Below the pieces are notes generated by a model. It worked only from the letters and a program-made list of their open reading frames with translations, had not been told where the DNA came from and searched no databases. From NCBI GenBank assembly GCA_963693365.1, contig CAVNZM010000012.1, positions 5,580,001 through 5,644,000 on the forward strand: 64,000 nucleotides of DNA, in the 5' to 3' direction. A program made the position numbers and the translations under genes. Shown one piece after another: positions 22,993 through 39,100 of the stretch. This stretch comes from Amoebidium appalachense (Eukaryota; Ichthyosporea). Position 1 is the first letter of the stretch; each line of letters opens with the position of its first letter.

Positions 22993-23176
22993 GGCTGACT
23001 GGCTGGCTGTCTGCCGATCACTCTGCGTTTATATGCGCCTGCCAGCCTCTGTGCGCGCCAGATGCAAGCCTGTCACAAACTTGTGCTGTGCCTGCACAGG
23101 ACACGCCTTGGCACCTCTCCGCCGCCACCGCGCACGGCCGCGCGACAGTGTGCACGCCGCAGGGGCGTGGGCGACC
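22993..23176. promoter_or_regulatory. 184-bp bidirectional promoter
   Basis: The alkyltransferase and homeodomain-ankyrin start codons face away from each other across only 184 bp of mostly GC-rich DNA containing repeated ccgccgcc/cgcgc strings. Both 5' untranslated regions and all core promoter elements must fit here or overlap the genes. No TATA box is evident apart from a weak ttatatg near 23031. Confidence 0.65.
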
Positions 23177-23597
23177 ATGAACGGGCCGTTTGGCGACCTG
23201 CCGGTCAGCCTGGACCTGCCCCGACCTGCCGCCGCGCCCCACGCCACGCCCTGGGCCCGCTGGCCGGACAGTGCCCGCCCAAACGGCCTGCCCCCGGGCC
23301 TGCCGGGAAGGGACGCCGTGCGGCCGCAGGCAGACAGGCCCGCAGCCAGCACGCTGCAGCCCACGCAGCCGCGCCCAACAGGCCCGGGCTGGCGGTTGCA
23401 AGGCCCCCCGCAACCCACGGACCCGCCCCGGCTGCAGCCGCCAGCGCCCAGCTTTGGGCCCACCGGGCAGACCAAGAGACGGGCAAGCAGCAGCGACGAG
23501 AGCAGCCCTGGAGACGAGGCTGGGAGAAGAAGGTTCACAGAGGAACAGCACCAGAGACTAGACGACTACTATCAGAAGGACCAAGAGGTGCGCACGG

Positions 23598-23675
<78 letters not shown>

Positions 23676-23723
23676 GGAGTGAGAGAGACATACACACACA
23701 CAGACACGCCGCACACATGTGTG

Positions 23724-23808
<85 letters not shown>

Positions 23809-25351
23809 TACATGACACGCGCCCGCTGTGTGTGTGCCCACACGTGCGCACACACACAGACACACACACACACATACACACACACACACACACACATACA
23901 CACACACACTTCACTCACATTACACCCACCAGGTACTTTATTTGTGTATACAAGTGCACACACACATACTAACACACCAAAATGTACAGAGACACACTTG
24001 CACACACACTCTAACGTGCACAGATATGTACATGTGTACACGGGCACGCACACGTACACAGAGACACATGTACATGTGTGTGAGTGTGTGTGCAGGTACT
24101 CACACACGCATTCACCACACACATACGCTTGCACATGTACACGACCGTGCTTGGACATCTTTGCACATAAATGCGGCTTCACGCGCACACACTCACTTAC
24201 ACGCGTGCGCGCGCACACACACACAACACACACACACACGACACACACACACACAACACACACACACACACTCACACACACACAGCCAGACAAGGACTAC
24301 CGACAGGTGATAGCTGACGACTGTGGGCTGCCCCTTGACAGTGTCACGGCCTGGTTTGCCAGCCGCCGGGCAAGAGACAAGCGCCGTGCAGAGTGTGTGC
24401 CTGGATGGGGGGGGGGGGGGGGGGGGAGGGGGAGGGGAGGTGGCTAATGCAGGGGGCCCTGCAGCGCACCACGGACCAAAAGAAAGGGCCCGGGGGAAGC
24501 AGCAAGCACGGGGGCTGCGCCGCGAAGTAAGAACCTGCCCCTTTTTGGGAGGGGGGGAATGGGTGTGTGGGTGCTGATTGTTGTGCAGTGGATGACCGGC
24601 TGGCCGAGCGGCAGACAGCACTGGTCAACCTGATTGGGCTGGGGGATGTGCCCAAGGCCAGAGACCTGCTCTATGGCCCCCAGTATGGCCCCAGGGCCCA
24701 CGGCCTGCCCCTGGACAGTGACGTAGGCACCCCCCTTGGGTGTGGGCCGGGTGGGTTTGGCCGGGTGCTGACTGGGTTGCAGGGCCACACGGCAGTGCAC
24801 TGGGCCGCAGCACTGGGCCAGCTGGCCATGCTGACCATGCTGCTGGAGCAGGGTGCGTGTGTGTGTGTATGTGTGGGTGGGGGGGGGGGGGGGGGGGGGG
24901 GGAGGGTGTGCATGGGGCTGATATGGGGCTTGGCCGGCAGGGGGAGAGCACGGATGGGCGCAACAACGACGGTGACAGTGCGCTGCACCGGGCCTGCATG
25001 TGGCACTATGCACACGAGAGGGGCACCTTTGCAGGCATCCTGCGGCTGCTGGCAGCCAACCTGCAGGCCGTCAACAACCGTGGCCAGACCTGCCTGCACG
25101 TGGCTTGCCTCAACCTCGTCGTGCGCACCCCCCCCCCCCCCCCCCCCCCTTTTATCTGCTGGGTGGGTGCTGACAGGGAAGGGCCGTACAGCCGGGGGGG
25201 GAGGAGACGCAGTGCAAGCGCACAGCAGCCGAGGCGTATCTGCCGCTGCTGCTGGGGCAGGGGGGGATAGACGTCAACAGGCAGGATGCTGAGGGCAACA
25301 CGGCACTGGGCTACTGCGTGGAGTTTGCAAATGTGGTGCGTGGCCGGCAGC

Positions 25352-25382
<31 letters not shown>

Positions 25383-27211
25383 AGGGTACAGTGTGCTGAC
25401 GTTGCTGCAGCGCATGGCCCGGCTGCTGCTGGAACACGGAGCAGATGCACAGCTCAAGAACAACAGCAACATGGGCGTGCTGGACTGCGCAGCCGCAAAG
25501 ACTAACAGGTAACAACCCCCCCCCCCCAAAAAAAAAAGGCTTGAGGGCATGAGGGGCTGATTCCCTTGTCCCCACTGTGCGCATGGATGATGTTGCATAC
25601 TTGAATGTTTGCCTTTGCATGTGTCCTGCACCATGCTTCTCATCGTATATGCGTACTTCGTACCGTGTTCCGCATTCAAACCCCCCCAGTCTTCTTTCAG
25701 AGGTGTCCTTTCAGGACAGACCACTGTGTGGAGACCGCTTTACTTCCATGCAACCGGGCATGGTTGCTCTGTGTCGTGCATCTGTAAGCACATACACACA
25801 TACACATTTTTCGCTGCACTGCATTAGTTTGCACACACATCTTCACCGTTTTGCTCACCTTGCTTGCATAAGCAACCCTGCTCGTCTTTGATCAAGACGG
25901 GTTGACCCTCCCAAGTTCAGTTGATGCTGCTGTCTGAGTTGGAGAGTCGTATATACGCGGGCTAAGGGGTCAAAACTCAGACGCAATTGATGACTTGGGC
26001 CCTCCCTGAGGATGGGCTCTGCTTATGACACATACTGTGCGCATGGATGATGTTGCATACTTGAATGTTTGCCTTTGCATGTGTCCTGCACCATGCTTCT
26101 CATCGTGTATGCGTACTTCGTACCGTGTTCCGCATTCAAACCCCCCCCCCCCACCCCACCCCTAGGGCCATGAGGCGGCTGCTTGCCGACCACCTGGGCC
26201 TGCCGCTAGCCGATAGCCCGGCACCCACACCGGCACCAAGCACCCCCCAGCAGCTCACCCCTGGCACGGCCGGGCAGCAAAAGAAGTACGTGGGTCCTCC
26301 AGCCACATGCACGCATATGCAGACACATGGGCACACATATGCACACGTGGCACACATGTGGACATATGCACACACACGTAGACACCTGCACACATATGTA
26401 GACACATGCAGACACATGGGCACACATACGCACACACAAGCAGACACGTGCCGGCATGGGCACACATGGTCGGGGCACCAGTGCAGAGGGCATGCACAAG
26501 GCAAGGGCACTGCATCTGCCTGGCAGGGCCACTGCAGCCATTTGATTGGCTGCAGGGATGTGTGCTCGTGCAGTCTATCTTGGCACCATCTTGGGGCCAT
26601 CCTTGTGCATTTTCATGGACCCAAACCAATGGATCTTAAAAGGGGAATCTATCTGTGTGAAAATCTCCACACTGTCTACCCGTAGGCACATCAGCTCGTT
26701 TTTCAGGCATGGCAAGGTGGCTGCAGATCATTTTATTTGCTACGCGAAACTGCACAAAACAGTTTGCTACACCATGGACGAGTCAGCAATGCATTAACCA
26801 TTCTAGGGAGTTCTTTCGTCAGCCATTGCCCATTACCTGCAGCACACAACCAACTGGGACCAGTCTTTCTTTTGCACCCTGTGTTTTCCCTTCGGGTTGG
26901 TGCACTATCTTCCCACCTAACTAAACTGGGGGGCGGGCAGGCCGAGCCACAAGGCCCAGCGGCCGGCCAAGGCGCGCAATAGCGAGGGGGAGGGCCGGGG
27001 GGGGCTTCAGGAGGGCGTGGGGCTGACGGCGGTGGAGCTTGAGCGGCGGCGTTTGCTGGGGCAGCTGGTGGGGGCCATGGAGGGGGAGCTGCAGCAGGCA
27101 CAGCAGAGCGTGCAGCTGCTCAGGGCAGAGCTGAGAGAGAAGCAGGACCGGCTGGCTATGCTGCACGAGGACAACAGGGTCCTGCGCAACCACCTGAGAA
27201 AGTACGCCTAG
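23177..27211 (+). CDS. Homeodomain + SBF/MBF-like ankyrin + coiled-coil protein
   Basis: Predicted transcription factor of 521 residues. Exons: 23177-23587, 24286-24392, 24465-24526, 24589-24722, 24783-24856, 24949-25120, 25219-25335, 25411-25508, 26166-26285, 26941-27211. Residues 1-114 are Pro/Ala-rich. The homeodomain (about 115-172) has [13 protein letters not shown] and the recognition helix [15 protein letters not shown]. From residue 239 ankyrin repeats follow: [78 protein letters not shown] and [13 protein letters not shown]. Their order and the long insert between HRACMW and FAGILRLL resemble the ankyrin block of fungal Mbp1, Swi4 and Swi6. The last about 60 residues form a Leu-rich coiled coil, also as in that family. 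Splice sites around 24393-24465, 24853-24949 and 25213-25219 have alternatives that leave the frame intact. Function is inferred from domains only. Confidence 0.85.
23588..24285. repeat. CA-rich intron inside the homeodomain
   Basis: (CA)n with a (GA)n block near 23640 and a G run near 23667. It splits the homeodomain between residues 137 and 138. Open frames here are His/Thr repeats and are not genes. Confidence 0.92.
25574..26150. repeat. About 115-bp direct repeats about 460 bp apart in an intron
   Basis: The segment from actgtgcgcatggatgatg to attcaaacccccc occurs at 25574-25690 and again at 26034-26150 with about one mismatch. Between them lies the second copy of the dispersed repeat also seen in the CWC22 intron. 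The arrangement could be a miniature terminal-repeat element or a recent segmental duplication. Confidence 0.7.
26286..26940. other. Intron before the coiled-coil exon
   Basis: The first third is a degenerate gcacacatatg/gacacatg repeat. The rest is unique DNA without recognisable features. Confidence 0.7.
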
Positions 27212-27271
27212 CAGCCAGGCACCATGCACGAAGGACCCACCCACCCACGTATGAATGAATGCAGCTTGAAA

Positions 27272-27277
27272 AATAAA
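27272..27277 (+). terminator. Polyadenylation signal AATAAA
   Basis: A canonical hexamer 61 nt after the TAG of the homeodomain-ankyrin gene, followed by a TG-rich stretch (gctgtgtgcg) suited to a downstream element. Confidence 0.6.
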
Positions 27278-28509
27278 GACCTTGTACTGCTGTGTGCGTA
27301 ATGTGCCTGCATGTTTGTGTGCATAGGGCACAGACCACCCCAAATCATATGTATTGGTGGCATTGAAGGGCAACACATGGGCGCTATGCATATGGATGTT
27401 CCTGTGGCCGTGCTTGCATCCTGGCCATGGGTGCGGAAGTGTTGGGTTGGACCAACCGGCTCAACCCAGTATATGCATGCTACCACTCCTATCCTTGGCT
27501 TGGCCAACCATGCACACATCTTTCAATCAAGTATACTCTATTTGGTCTCGTACTGACCATGCACACACTGGCAATCAAGTGACTTATATTTGGTCTCATG
27601 CTGACCATGCACACACCAACATTGTCAAGAGCATGTGAAATGAAACACTGCTACTTTTTGCTGACGGTACACTTGGCCATGCATGGTCAGATGCAGCCAC
27701 ACAACATGTATATGTGCCACAATGACTGAAAAACATAACACACGTGCGCCGAGATATGACACGTATTGCGATTCCTTATCTTTTGAGCAGTCCAGGATTT
27801 AATGAGGCGGCACATGTATATTCTCGGTCGCCTGCATGTGAGGGTGTTGCAAGGTGGCGAGGCAGCAGTGCCTCCACCTGCAACCACTGATGGGGCTGTC
27901 TGGTCAGCCCAGGGCAAATACAGACATCCGACATCCCGGGTTGGGCTATCTGGCCTGAGGATGTTTGGGCTGGAACTACCCTGTATTTCCCCATCAACCA
28001 CCAATGATGGGCTAAAATTACCCTCATAACACCACAAGTTCTCCCTAACCGCCTTTTTATATTGTCTAAATGAGACCTTCCTATGTGGTATGTAGCTCAG
28101 CCGGCCCAACCCACCCCATCTGTGGTTGGGGCTGACCAATCCAGACCGGCCCAAAACCGATCCCCATCAAACAAGGTGCAACAGCCGACCATGAAAACAA
28201 TGATAGGTAGCCACGTACACGTCACGATTACACGACCATGTATAACGATGGAAAACAAGCATGCAGAAGAACATGAATTGCATGCATGCAGGCAAGTATA
28301 TAATGCACGGAAAAGCACTATTTTTGCAAGTAATGTACAAAAAAACAGGTATTGGATTCTAATAATGCAAGAAAAACATGTATTGCAATTTAGGCAGCCT
28401 GTTACAGTCATGGCATCGATATGTTGGATTGTCGAGTTCAAACTTTGGGAGGGGAGGTCTGCAGAAATTCAAAATAACCAATGGCGGTGCCTTGCTCTGA
28501 ATCCAGCGG

Positions 28510-28595
<86 letters not shown>

Positions 28596-28987
28596 GGGGG
28601 GGGGGGGGGGGGGGGGGGGATTTGCTGTTGTAGGATCCACCCTTCCCCACCCTCCCAGCTAAACGCAGGGGCCGTGGTCTCTTCCTTCCCTCCCACCGGT
28701 GCACCCCCCATGCATACCCTGGATCCCTTCCACATACCGCTTTGTCCCTCCCACCCCACCCACAACTTCCTGCGTGTAAAAATACTGTCAACTTACTAGT
28801 TGTGTGCATGTGTCTGTCTCTGTGAGTGCATGTGCATATCACCGGCACTATGGTGTGTTCTTGAATCCATAGATCCATCCATGTCTTCATGGTTTACGTG
28901 CGTGTATGTGCACTCACCTGCAAGCGCGTACGTGGGTGCACGTGTGTCGCAGTGTGTGTGTACGTGTGTGCGTGTGCGTGTGCGCGG

Positions 28988-29028
<41 letters not shown>

Positions 29029-29773
29029 GACACGTGTGTGTGTGTGTGTCGGGATCGCTTAATGTATAAAGGGAGTGGGCAACACCTAAGCCGCCTGGTA
29101 GTCGCATAAGAGCAACCAGGGGCAAGGAGGGACGAAGGCGCTTCACGTAGCCGAGCACAATCTCAAATAATGATCATCGTCTATAGTATACGGATTCAGA
29201 AGCGGCATGAGTTTCTTGGGACATTGGAAGGGCTGCATGGGCCGGTCTGTTGGCAGTGCAGACAGCCGCGATGTCACTCACGATGTGCAATAGAATGTAC
29301 TCATAGGCCTGACATAAATCCCACATATGGTTGTGCGAGAGGTCGCGTGATTGGTGGGTACGCGTACCCTAGCCGCAGGAATGTGTTTTATCGCATTGGC
29401 ATGCAGGCGATGCAACTCAAAGAGCAAGGTACGTGTGACAACAGCAGTGGTTGAGCTGAGAGGACAACGCAAATCGATTATCATAGTGTTTGTCCTGCAA
29501 CTCTGCATCCACACCCAATATTAGTGGGTCGCTTGCAGCAGAGAGGGCCCAAAACACAGCCGCGTGACCGCCTGACCAGCCTCAGGGTGAACGCGCACTA
29601 GCACACCTCGTAGCTGCAGTGGTGGTTAGGCAGCCTGACCTTGCAGGGCCTTGTGCGCGTGGGCCAACGGCCCGTGGCAGACAGAGCCGCACAGGGGAGG
29701 GACGCAGACTGCGCCGTGACGGACAGGTGGCCTTACAGGGCCTGCACACGCTGCCTGTGTGGCCCCACGCACC
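27278..29773. other. Intergenic region with poly-G tract
   Basis: 2.5 kb without a recognisable gene. Local short repeats around 27.5 kb share the blocks ggtctcatgctgacc and catgcacaca. A long G tract lies at 28511-28619 and a GT tract at 28.95-29.05 kb. The last 400 bp should hold the promoter of the C1-actin gene. Confidence 0.6.
28511..28619. repeat. 109-bp G homopolymer tract
   Basis: 84 G, one A, then 24 G. It is the longest homopolymer in the window. The exact length in an assembly is unreliable. Confidence 0.9.
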
Positions 29774-34165
<4,392 letters not shown>

Positions 34166-36120
34166 GCTCTGGCCGGCCGGGCCACCGCATGGCTGCAGGG
34201 CTCTGGCAGCCTTATGCACGGGGGAGGGAGGGGGGAGGGAGGGATTGCTGCGCAGGCACGTGGCAGAGAGCTTCTGTGGACATGTGGCGACCCGGCAGAT
34301 GCAAATTTACTAATAGGGTGAAGCTTGGAGACAATCAGGCATAGTCTTGGTGTGTGCGGACATGCCATGCACCCACTATGGTGGCTGCAGGGTTGATGTG
34401 TGTGGACATGCCATGCACCCACTATGGTGGCTGCAGGGTTGATGTGTGTGGACATGCCATGCACCCACTATGGTGGCTGCAGGGTTGGGCCAAGCACACC
34501 CTGTAGATGTACCTACCACGTCATGCAGCTACATAAGCAGGGCATGCCATGTGTGTGTGAGGTGGCGGTGGCGGTGGTCCTGGGTGGTGGTCTGCCCGTG
34601 CTGGGTGGCCACTGCCCCACCCCCTCGTCCCTTCACCCTTTGCATATGTACAGGGATTAACATTTATGCAGTCTGCACGTGCAGTGTAACTTAGGGCATT
34701 CCACACCCGTATACCACAGACAGAACAGCGCCATATTTCCTACACGTGTACACCATACCAAATCTATTATTAGCATGTACATATTAGCTGCAGTCCTTAC
34801 ATTAGTCATCTTAATAATATTAATTCATTAAAGTGGTTGCATATCAGGCTCCGGTCTCATAAGCGATTAATATCATTGGCCCATACGGTGTGGCCATGGA
34901 ACTGCTCGAGGCTGTGCATGCACCACTTCATCAAGTCAGGGCTGCGGACTGACCAATTCACCATGCTCTCTATGGTGGACCCATGGCACTGCATGGAGCC
35001 ATGTTTCATTGCATCACTGTGTGCACTATGCAGACACACAGCAAGAGGCACCACACAGACTTACGTGCACATGCCACCTAGGATCTGGCTCGTAATGTCA
35101 TGAAAGAGCCCAGTTACCGGCGGATATCGGTGCGGGCCAGGCCCTGTTGTTTCCCTGCAGCCAAGACTTGGTGTGAGTCTTCCTGCTGCACAAGTCAATG
35201 CCCACACATGAATTCGGTTTACCCTTTGTAATGATATCGTATGGCATTGAACTCGGTGCCTGTTGTGTTGATGATAGTATTTCAAGCCCCGGGGGGTGGA
35301 AAGAATCTTCAGGGCTGCAAACACCGTCACTGTAGATTCTATGCTGAAGTCTATCAACGTGCTACAAACTGAGTGAAATCTGGCTGCAAAAACCACACAG
35401 CAGAGGCCTACCGTACCGACAAAGCCGGCTTGTTCTTAAATAATTGGAAGGAGACTACATATTGCTAGAGGAAGTTTATTGTGCTGCCGTACGTGAGCAC
35501 ACTCATTCAGCAAAGTTTTTCCTTTACTGATTAGTTCTCTTTTTTCACTTTGATTCCGCTTGTGCTGTTGCACAATGATCCAGCTCGCAGCAAGTTGATT
35601 ACATATCTGCTTTTCGTGACTGGCCCAGTAGCTACATATGTACCACTGTCTGGTGTGTAGCTGTAGATGTATCTTCAGAACGACTCTGAAGCAGAAACCA
35701 CAGCAATATTTACGAATGAGAAAGAAAGAACAAATGAAAGAGAGAGCGTTGTAACCGGAGTAAAAGAGTTTTTTTTTTTTTTTTTTTTTTGTTTTTTTTT
35801 GACGCCCGTCGGTTTATTACGAAATGTCCCGCCCAAATCTTTTGTCTACGGCTTTTGATTGGCCTTTTGGATCGCAATAGATTGAATAGATTCCACGCTC
35901 ACACGTCTGCAACTGTGTGCAAGTACACGTGGGTGTCTGCAAGCGCCTAGAAGTGTGTGTCTGCTAGTGTTTTGAGCGCGTGCTTGCTACAAATAGGGTC
36001 TGTGGCCTTGCACGTGCTTGCTGCGTGCGAGACCGGGGCCTGCACTGAGCGGCCGAGGGCACTACTGCCACAGGGAGCCACTACTCTGCCGCCACAGGGA
36101 GCCACTACTCTGCCGCCACC
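34166..36120. other. Intergenic region between C1-actin and RRP45
   Basis: A 46-47-bp unit containing ggacatgccatgcacccact is repeated three times at about 34350-34487. The middle is AT-richer unique DNA. An interrupted T run of about 30 lies near 35770-35800. The short repeat gccgccac/gggagccactactct at 36080-36118 directly precedes the RRP45 start. No gene recognised. Confidence 0.6.
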
Positions 36121-39100
36121 ATGAGGGAGACGGCCCTGTCGGCGGCTGAGCGCGCCGTGGTGCTGGACAGTGTTCGCGGCGCAAAGGTGTGTGCCCTGTG
36201 CGGGGAGGGGAGGGGCGGGGGAAGGGGGGAAGGGGGGAAGGGGGAGGCGGCAGGGCGGGGGGGGAGGGAGGGGGGAGGGGGGAGTGTACTGAGTGGAAGG
36301 GCAGCGGTTGGACGGGCGGGGGGCCTACGACTACCGGCGGGCCAAGTTCACGTTTGGGCCCGACTACGGCCAGGTCGAGGTGCAGCTGGGCCAGACACGG
36401 TGCGTGCCCTGGAAGCAGCGGTGCCCGTGTGTGTGTGCACGTGCAGCTCGCCCTTGGTTGTGTTCGTGTTCGCGTCTGGCACATGTGGTTGGTTGTCTTT
36501 GTGTGTGTGTGTGTTGTTTGTGTGTGTGCGTGCGTGCGCTTGCGCGTGTGCTTGTGCATGCGCGTGCGCGTGCGCGTGCGCTTGGGCGTGGATATGCTCG
36601 TGCGTGTGTGACTGGTTGTGTGCATAATCGTCTAGCTTTCTTGAGTGCATAGGCTCGCTTGTGCGCTTGTGTATGTGTTGGTGAGCAGTGTGCCTGTGTG
36701 TATATGTACGCATGTGTTCATGTGTGCATGCGTGCGTGTGTGCGTGTGTGCATGTGAATTTGTACGTGCCTGCCTGTCTGAGCTTGTGTGAACGTGTCTG
36801 CAAATGGGCGGTTACTGCGTTGGTGGGTCTGTGTGTGGCTTGGTGTGGCACTGACGGGGCTGCAGGGTGCTGTGCCAGGTGTCGTGTGAGGTGGTGGCGC
36901 CGCAGGCCGACCAGCCGACCGAGGGCTTTGTGCTGTTCAGCACCGAGCTGGGCCAGATGGCCGCACCTTCGTTTGAGCCCGGTAGGCCCAGCGAGCAGGC
37001 GCTGGAGGTGGCCCGCATAGTCGAGAGGGGCTTCAGGGACAGCAGGGCCGTGGAGACCGAGGGCCTGTGCATTGTGGCCGGCAAGAAGGTGGGGAGGGGG
37101 GAAGGGGGGAGGGTGGACGAGGGATATATGTTACATCTATTATAGAGAGGGGGGGGGGGGGGGGGGGGTTGGGAGGGGGGAGGGGCATAGGTGAGTGATG
37201 ACGTTTCAGGGAGGAGCACAAGGGATGAAGGACTGAGGGGGAGCGGGCCTTGGCTGTGCAGGTGTGGGCCGTGCGGGTGGACGTGTGTGTGCTGGACCAC
37301 TGCGGCAACATGGTCGATGCCGCTGCCATGGCCGCAGCTGCAGCCCTGCGCCACTTCAGGAGGCCTGACGTCACAGTGCTGGGCGAGGAGGCCACAGTGG
37401 TGGGTTGGGGGGGGATAGGGGTTACGAAGCTGATTGGGAGGTGGGAGGGGCTGGCTGGGGGTGTGGTAAGCTGGGGTAGGTGAAAGCCTACCGGGGGTGG
37501 GGTGGGAGTGAGGGTGGTTTCCTTGTGTGGAGCTCATAGCCATGGCTACACACGTGGGCTGTGGTTTGCTGTGCTGGACCCTAGCCCAGCACCCCATAGC
37601 AGCAACATCAATGGGCCGTATATGGCAATACTTGCATTGCTGCAAGACTGTGTGGGCTGTGCACGCACTAGTGGCATGAAGGTAGCCCTAGGTGCCAGAT
37701 TGGGGCCACCATCAAGCCCATGGCCATGGGCCCATGCAGTCTGGCTGCTTGGCATGCCACTGGGCCCTGCTGGTGGCTCCAGTGCTGCCAATCAAATGCT
37801 CCTTGCCCATACTGGGGTGGTGCTGGCATCCAGCATGCACACCCACTGCAGTGATCGTAAGGGCGGGAAGAAGGTGTCCAGCAAAGAACCATGTCCATAT
37901 TGCCAAGGCTTAGTTTAGGTCACCACAATCAATTAGTTCACTCGAGATTCGGCGCCAGCTGCACTAGTTCGTGCAGCGGGGGAACCATGGAATCATGGCG
38001 ACCGTAGATCATGGCAACTTGATGGACGGGCATGTGTTTTTGGTACGGTGGGCCTTACACCCTTGATAACGGCAACATTGAGCACACTCTTAAGGGTGGT
38101 TTGAGTGGCTGCCCGTTGGCCATATGTCTCACTTGTGTTGGTGTGGTGGCATGCAATCATATGGGTTTGGAGCTGCAAGAGAGCCTAGCAGCCTGGCGGC
38201 ACAGAGGGCATAGCACATCCGAGCATGCTTGTGCCGGCCATGGGCCCTGCATTGGCTGGGGGCTGACCATTGCTTGTATGATGGTGCCTGGGTCCTCTGT
38301 ATGACTTGTGCACCGTGGAAGGGAGACACTGACTGACACAAGGAGGAGGGGGAGGGGGGGGGGTTATGGTTAGGGGGAAGGACACTGACACAGGGCAGAG
38401 GCTAACTGGTGGGGGGGCAGCACCCACTGGACGAGAGAGAACCCGTGCCCCTGGCCATTCACCACCACCCCCTGACCGTCAGCTTTGCCTTCTTCGATGG
38501 CGGGTAGGTTGTGTTAGCATGGAGGGTAGGTGCACACATGTGTGCCATCATGGAGAGTAGGTGCACACATGGTCAGCACAGTGGGATTGCTGACTGGTTG
38601 TGGGCAGGGAGCGGCTCGTGGTGGACCCGAGCCAGCAGGAGGAGCGGGTTGCTGAGGGGGGCATGACGCTGACCCTCAATGCCCACAAGGAGATCTGCGC
38701 CATCCACAAGAGCGGAAAGGTGGCCCTGAGCCCAGAGCAGGTGCTGGCCTGCACACCCCCCCTACATGCACACACGCACATACACTAGGTGGTGTACACA
38801 CGGACACACACACAACCGCTGGTGTAGAAATACGCCATCTACTGGGTGAGCACGCACACATACATGTACAAGCACACAGCACGGTGCCCACACACACAGA
38901 CACATTCCGGCACATGCACAAACACACAGTCATGGGCACAAAACCAACACACACACGAACATGCTCAGGCGACAGAGGCGATACATCTGCATGCACAGGC
39001 AATGTGCACACTACAGTGACACGCACACAGGCACACACCTTTGCTTTCTTTGTGGATGCACACACAGGCACCGGTCATTGCAGCTGCACGTGTGTATGTT

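Noticed and set aside
28359-28890. Poly-proline and poly-glycine frames across the G tract
   Set aside because: Homopolymer artefacts with no flanking domain or splice support.
37502-38427. Open frames of 60-138 codons in the RRP45 intron on both strands
   Set aside because: No recognisable protein, no splice support, and the flanking RRP45 exons join exactly in frame without them.
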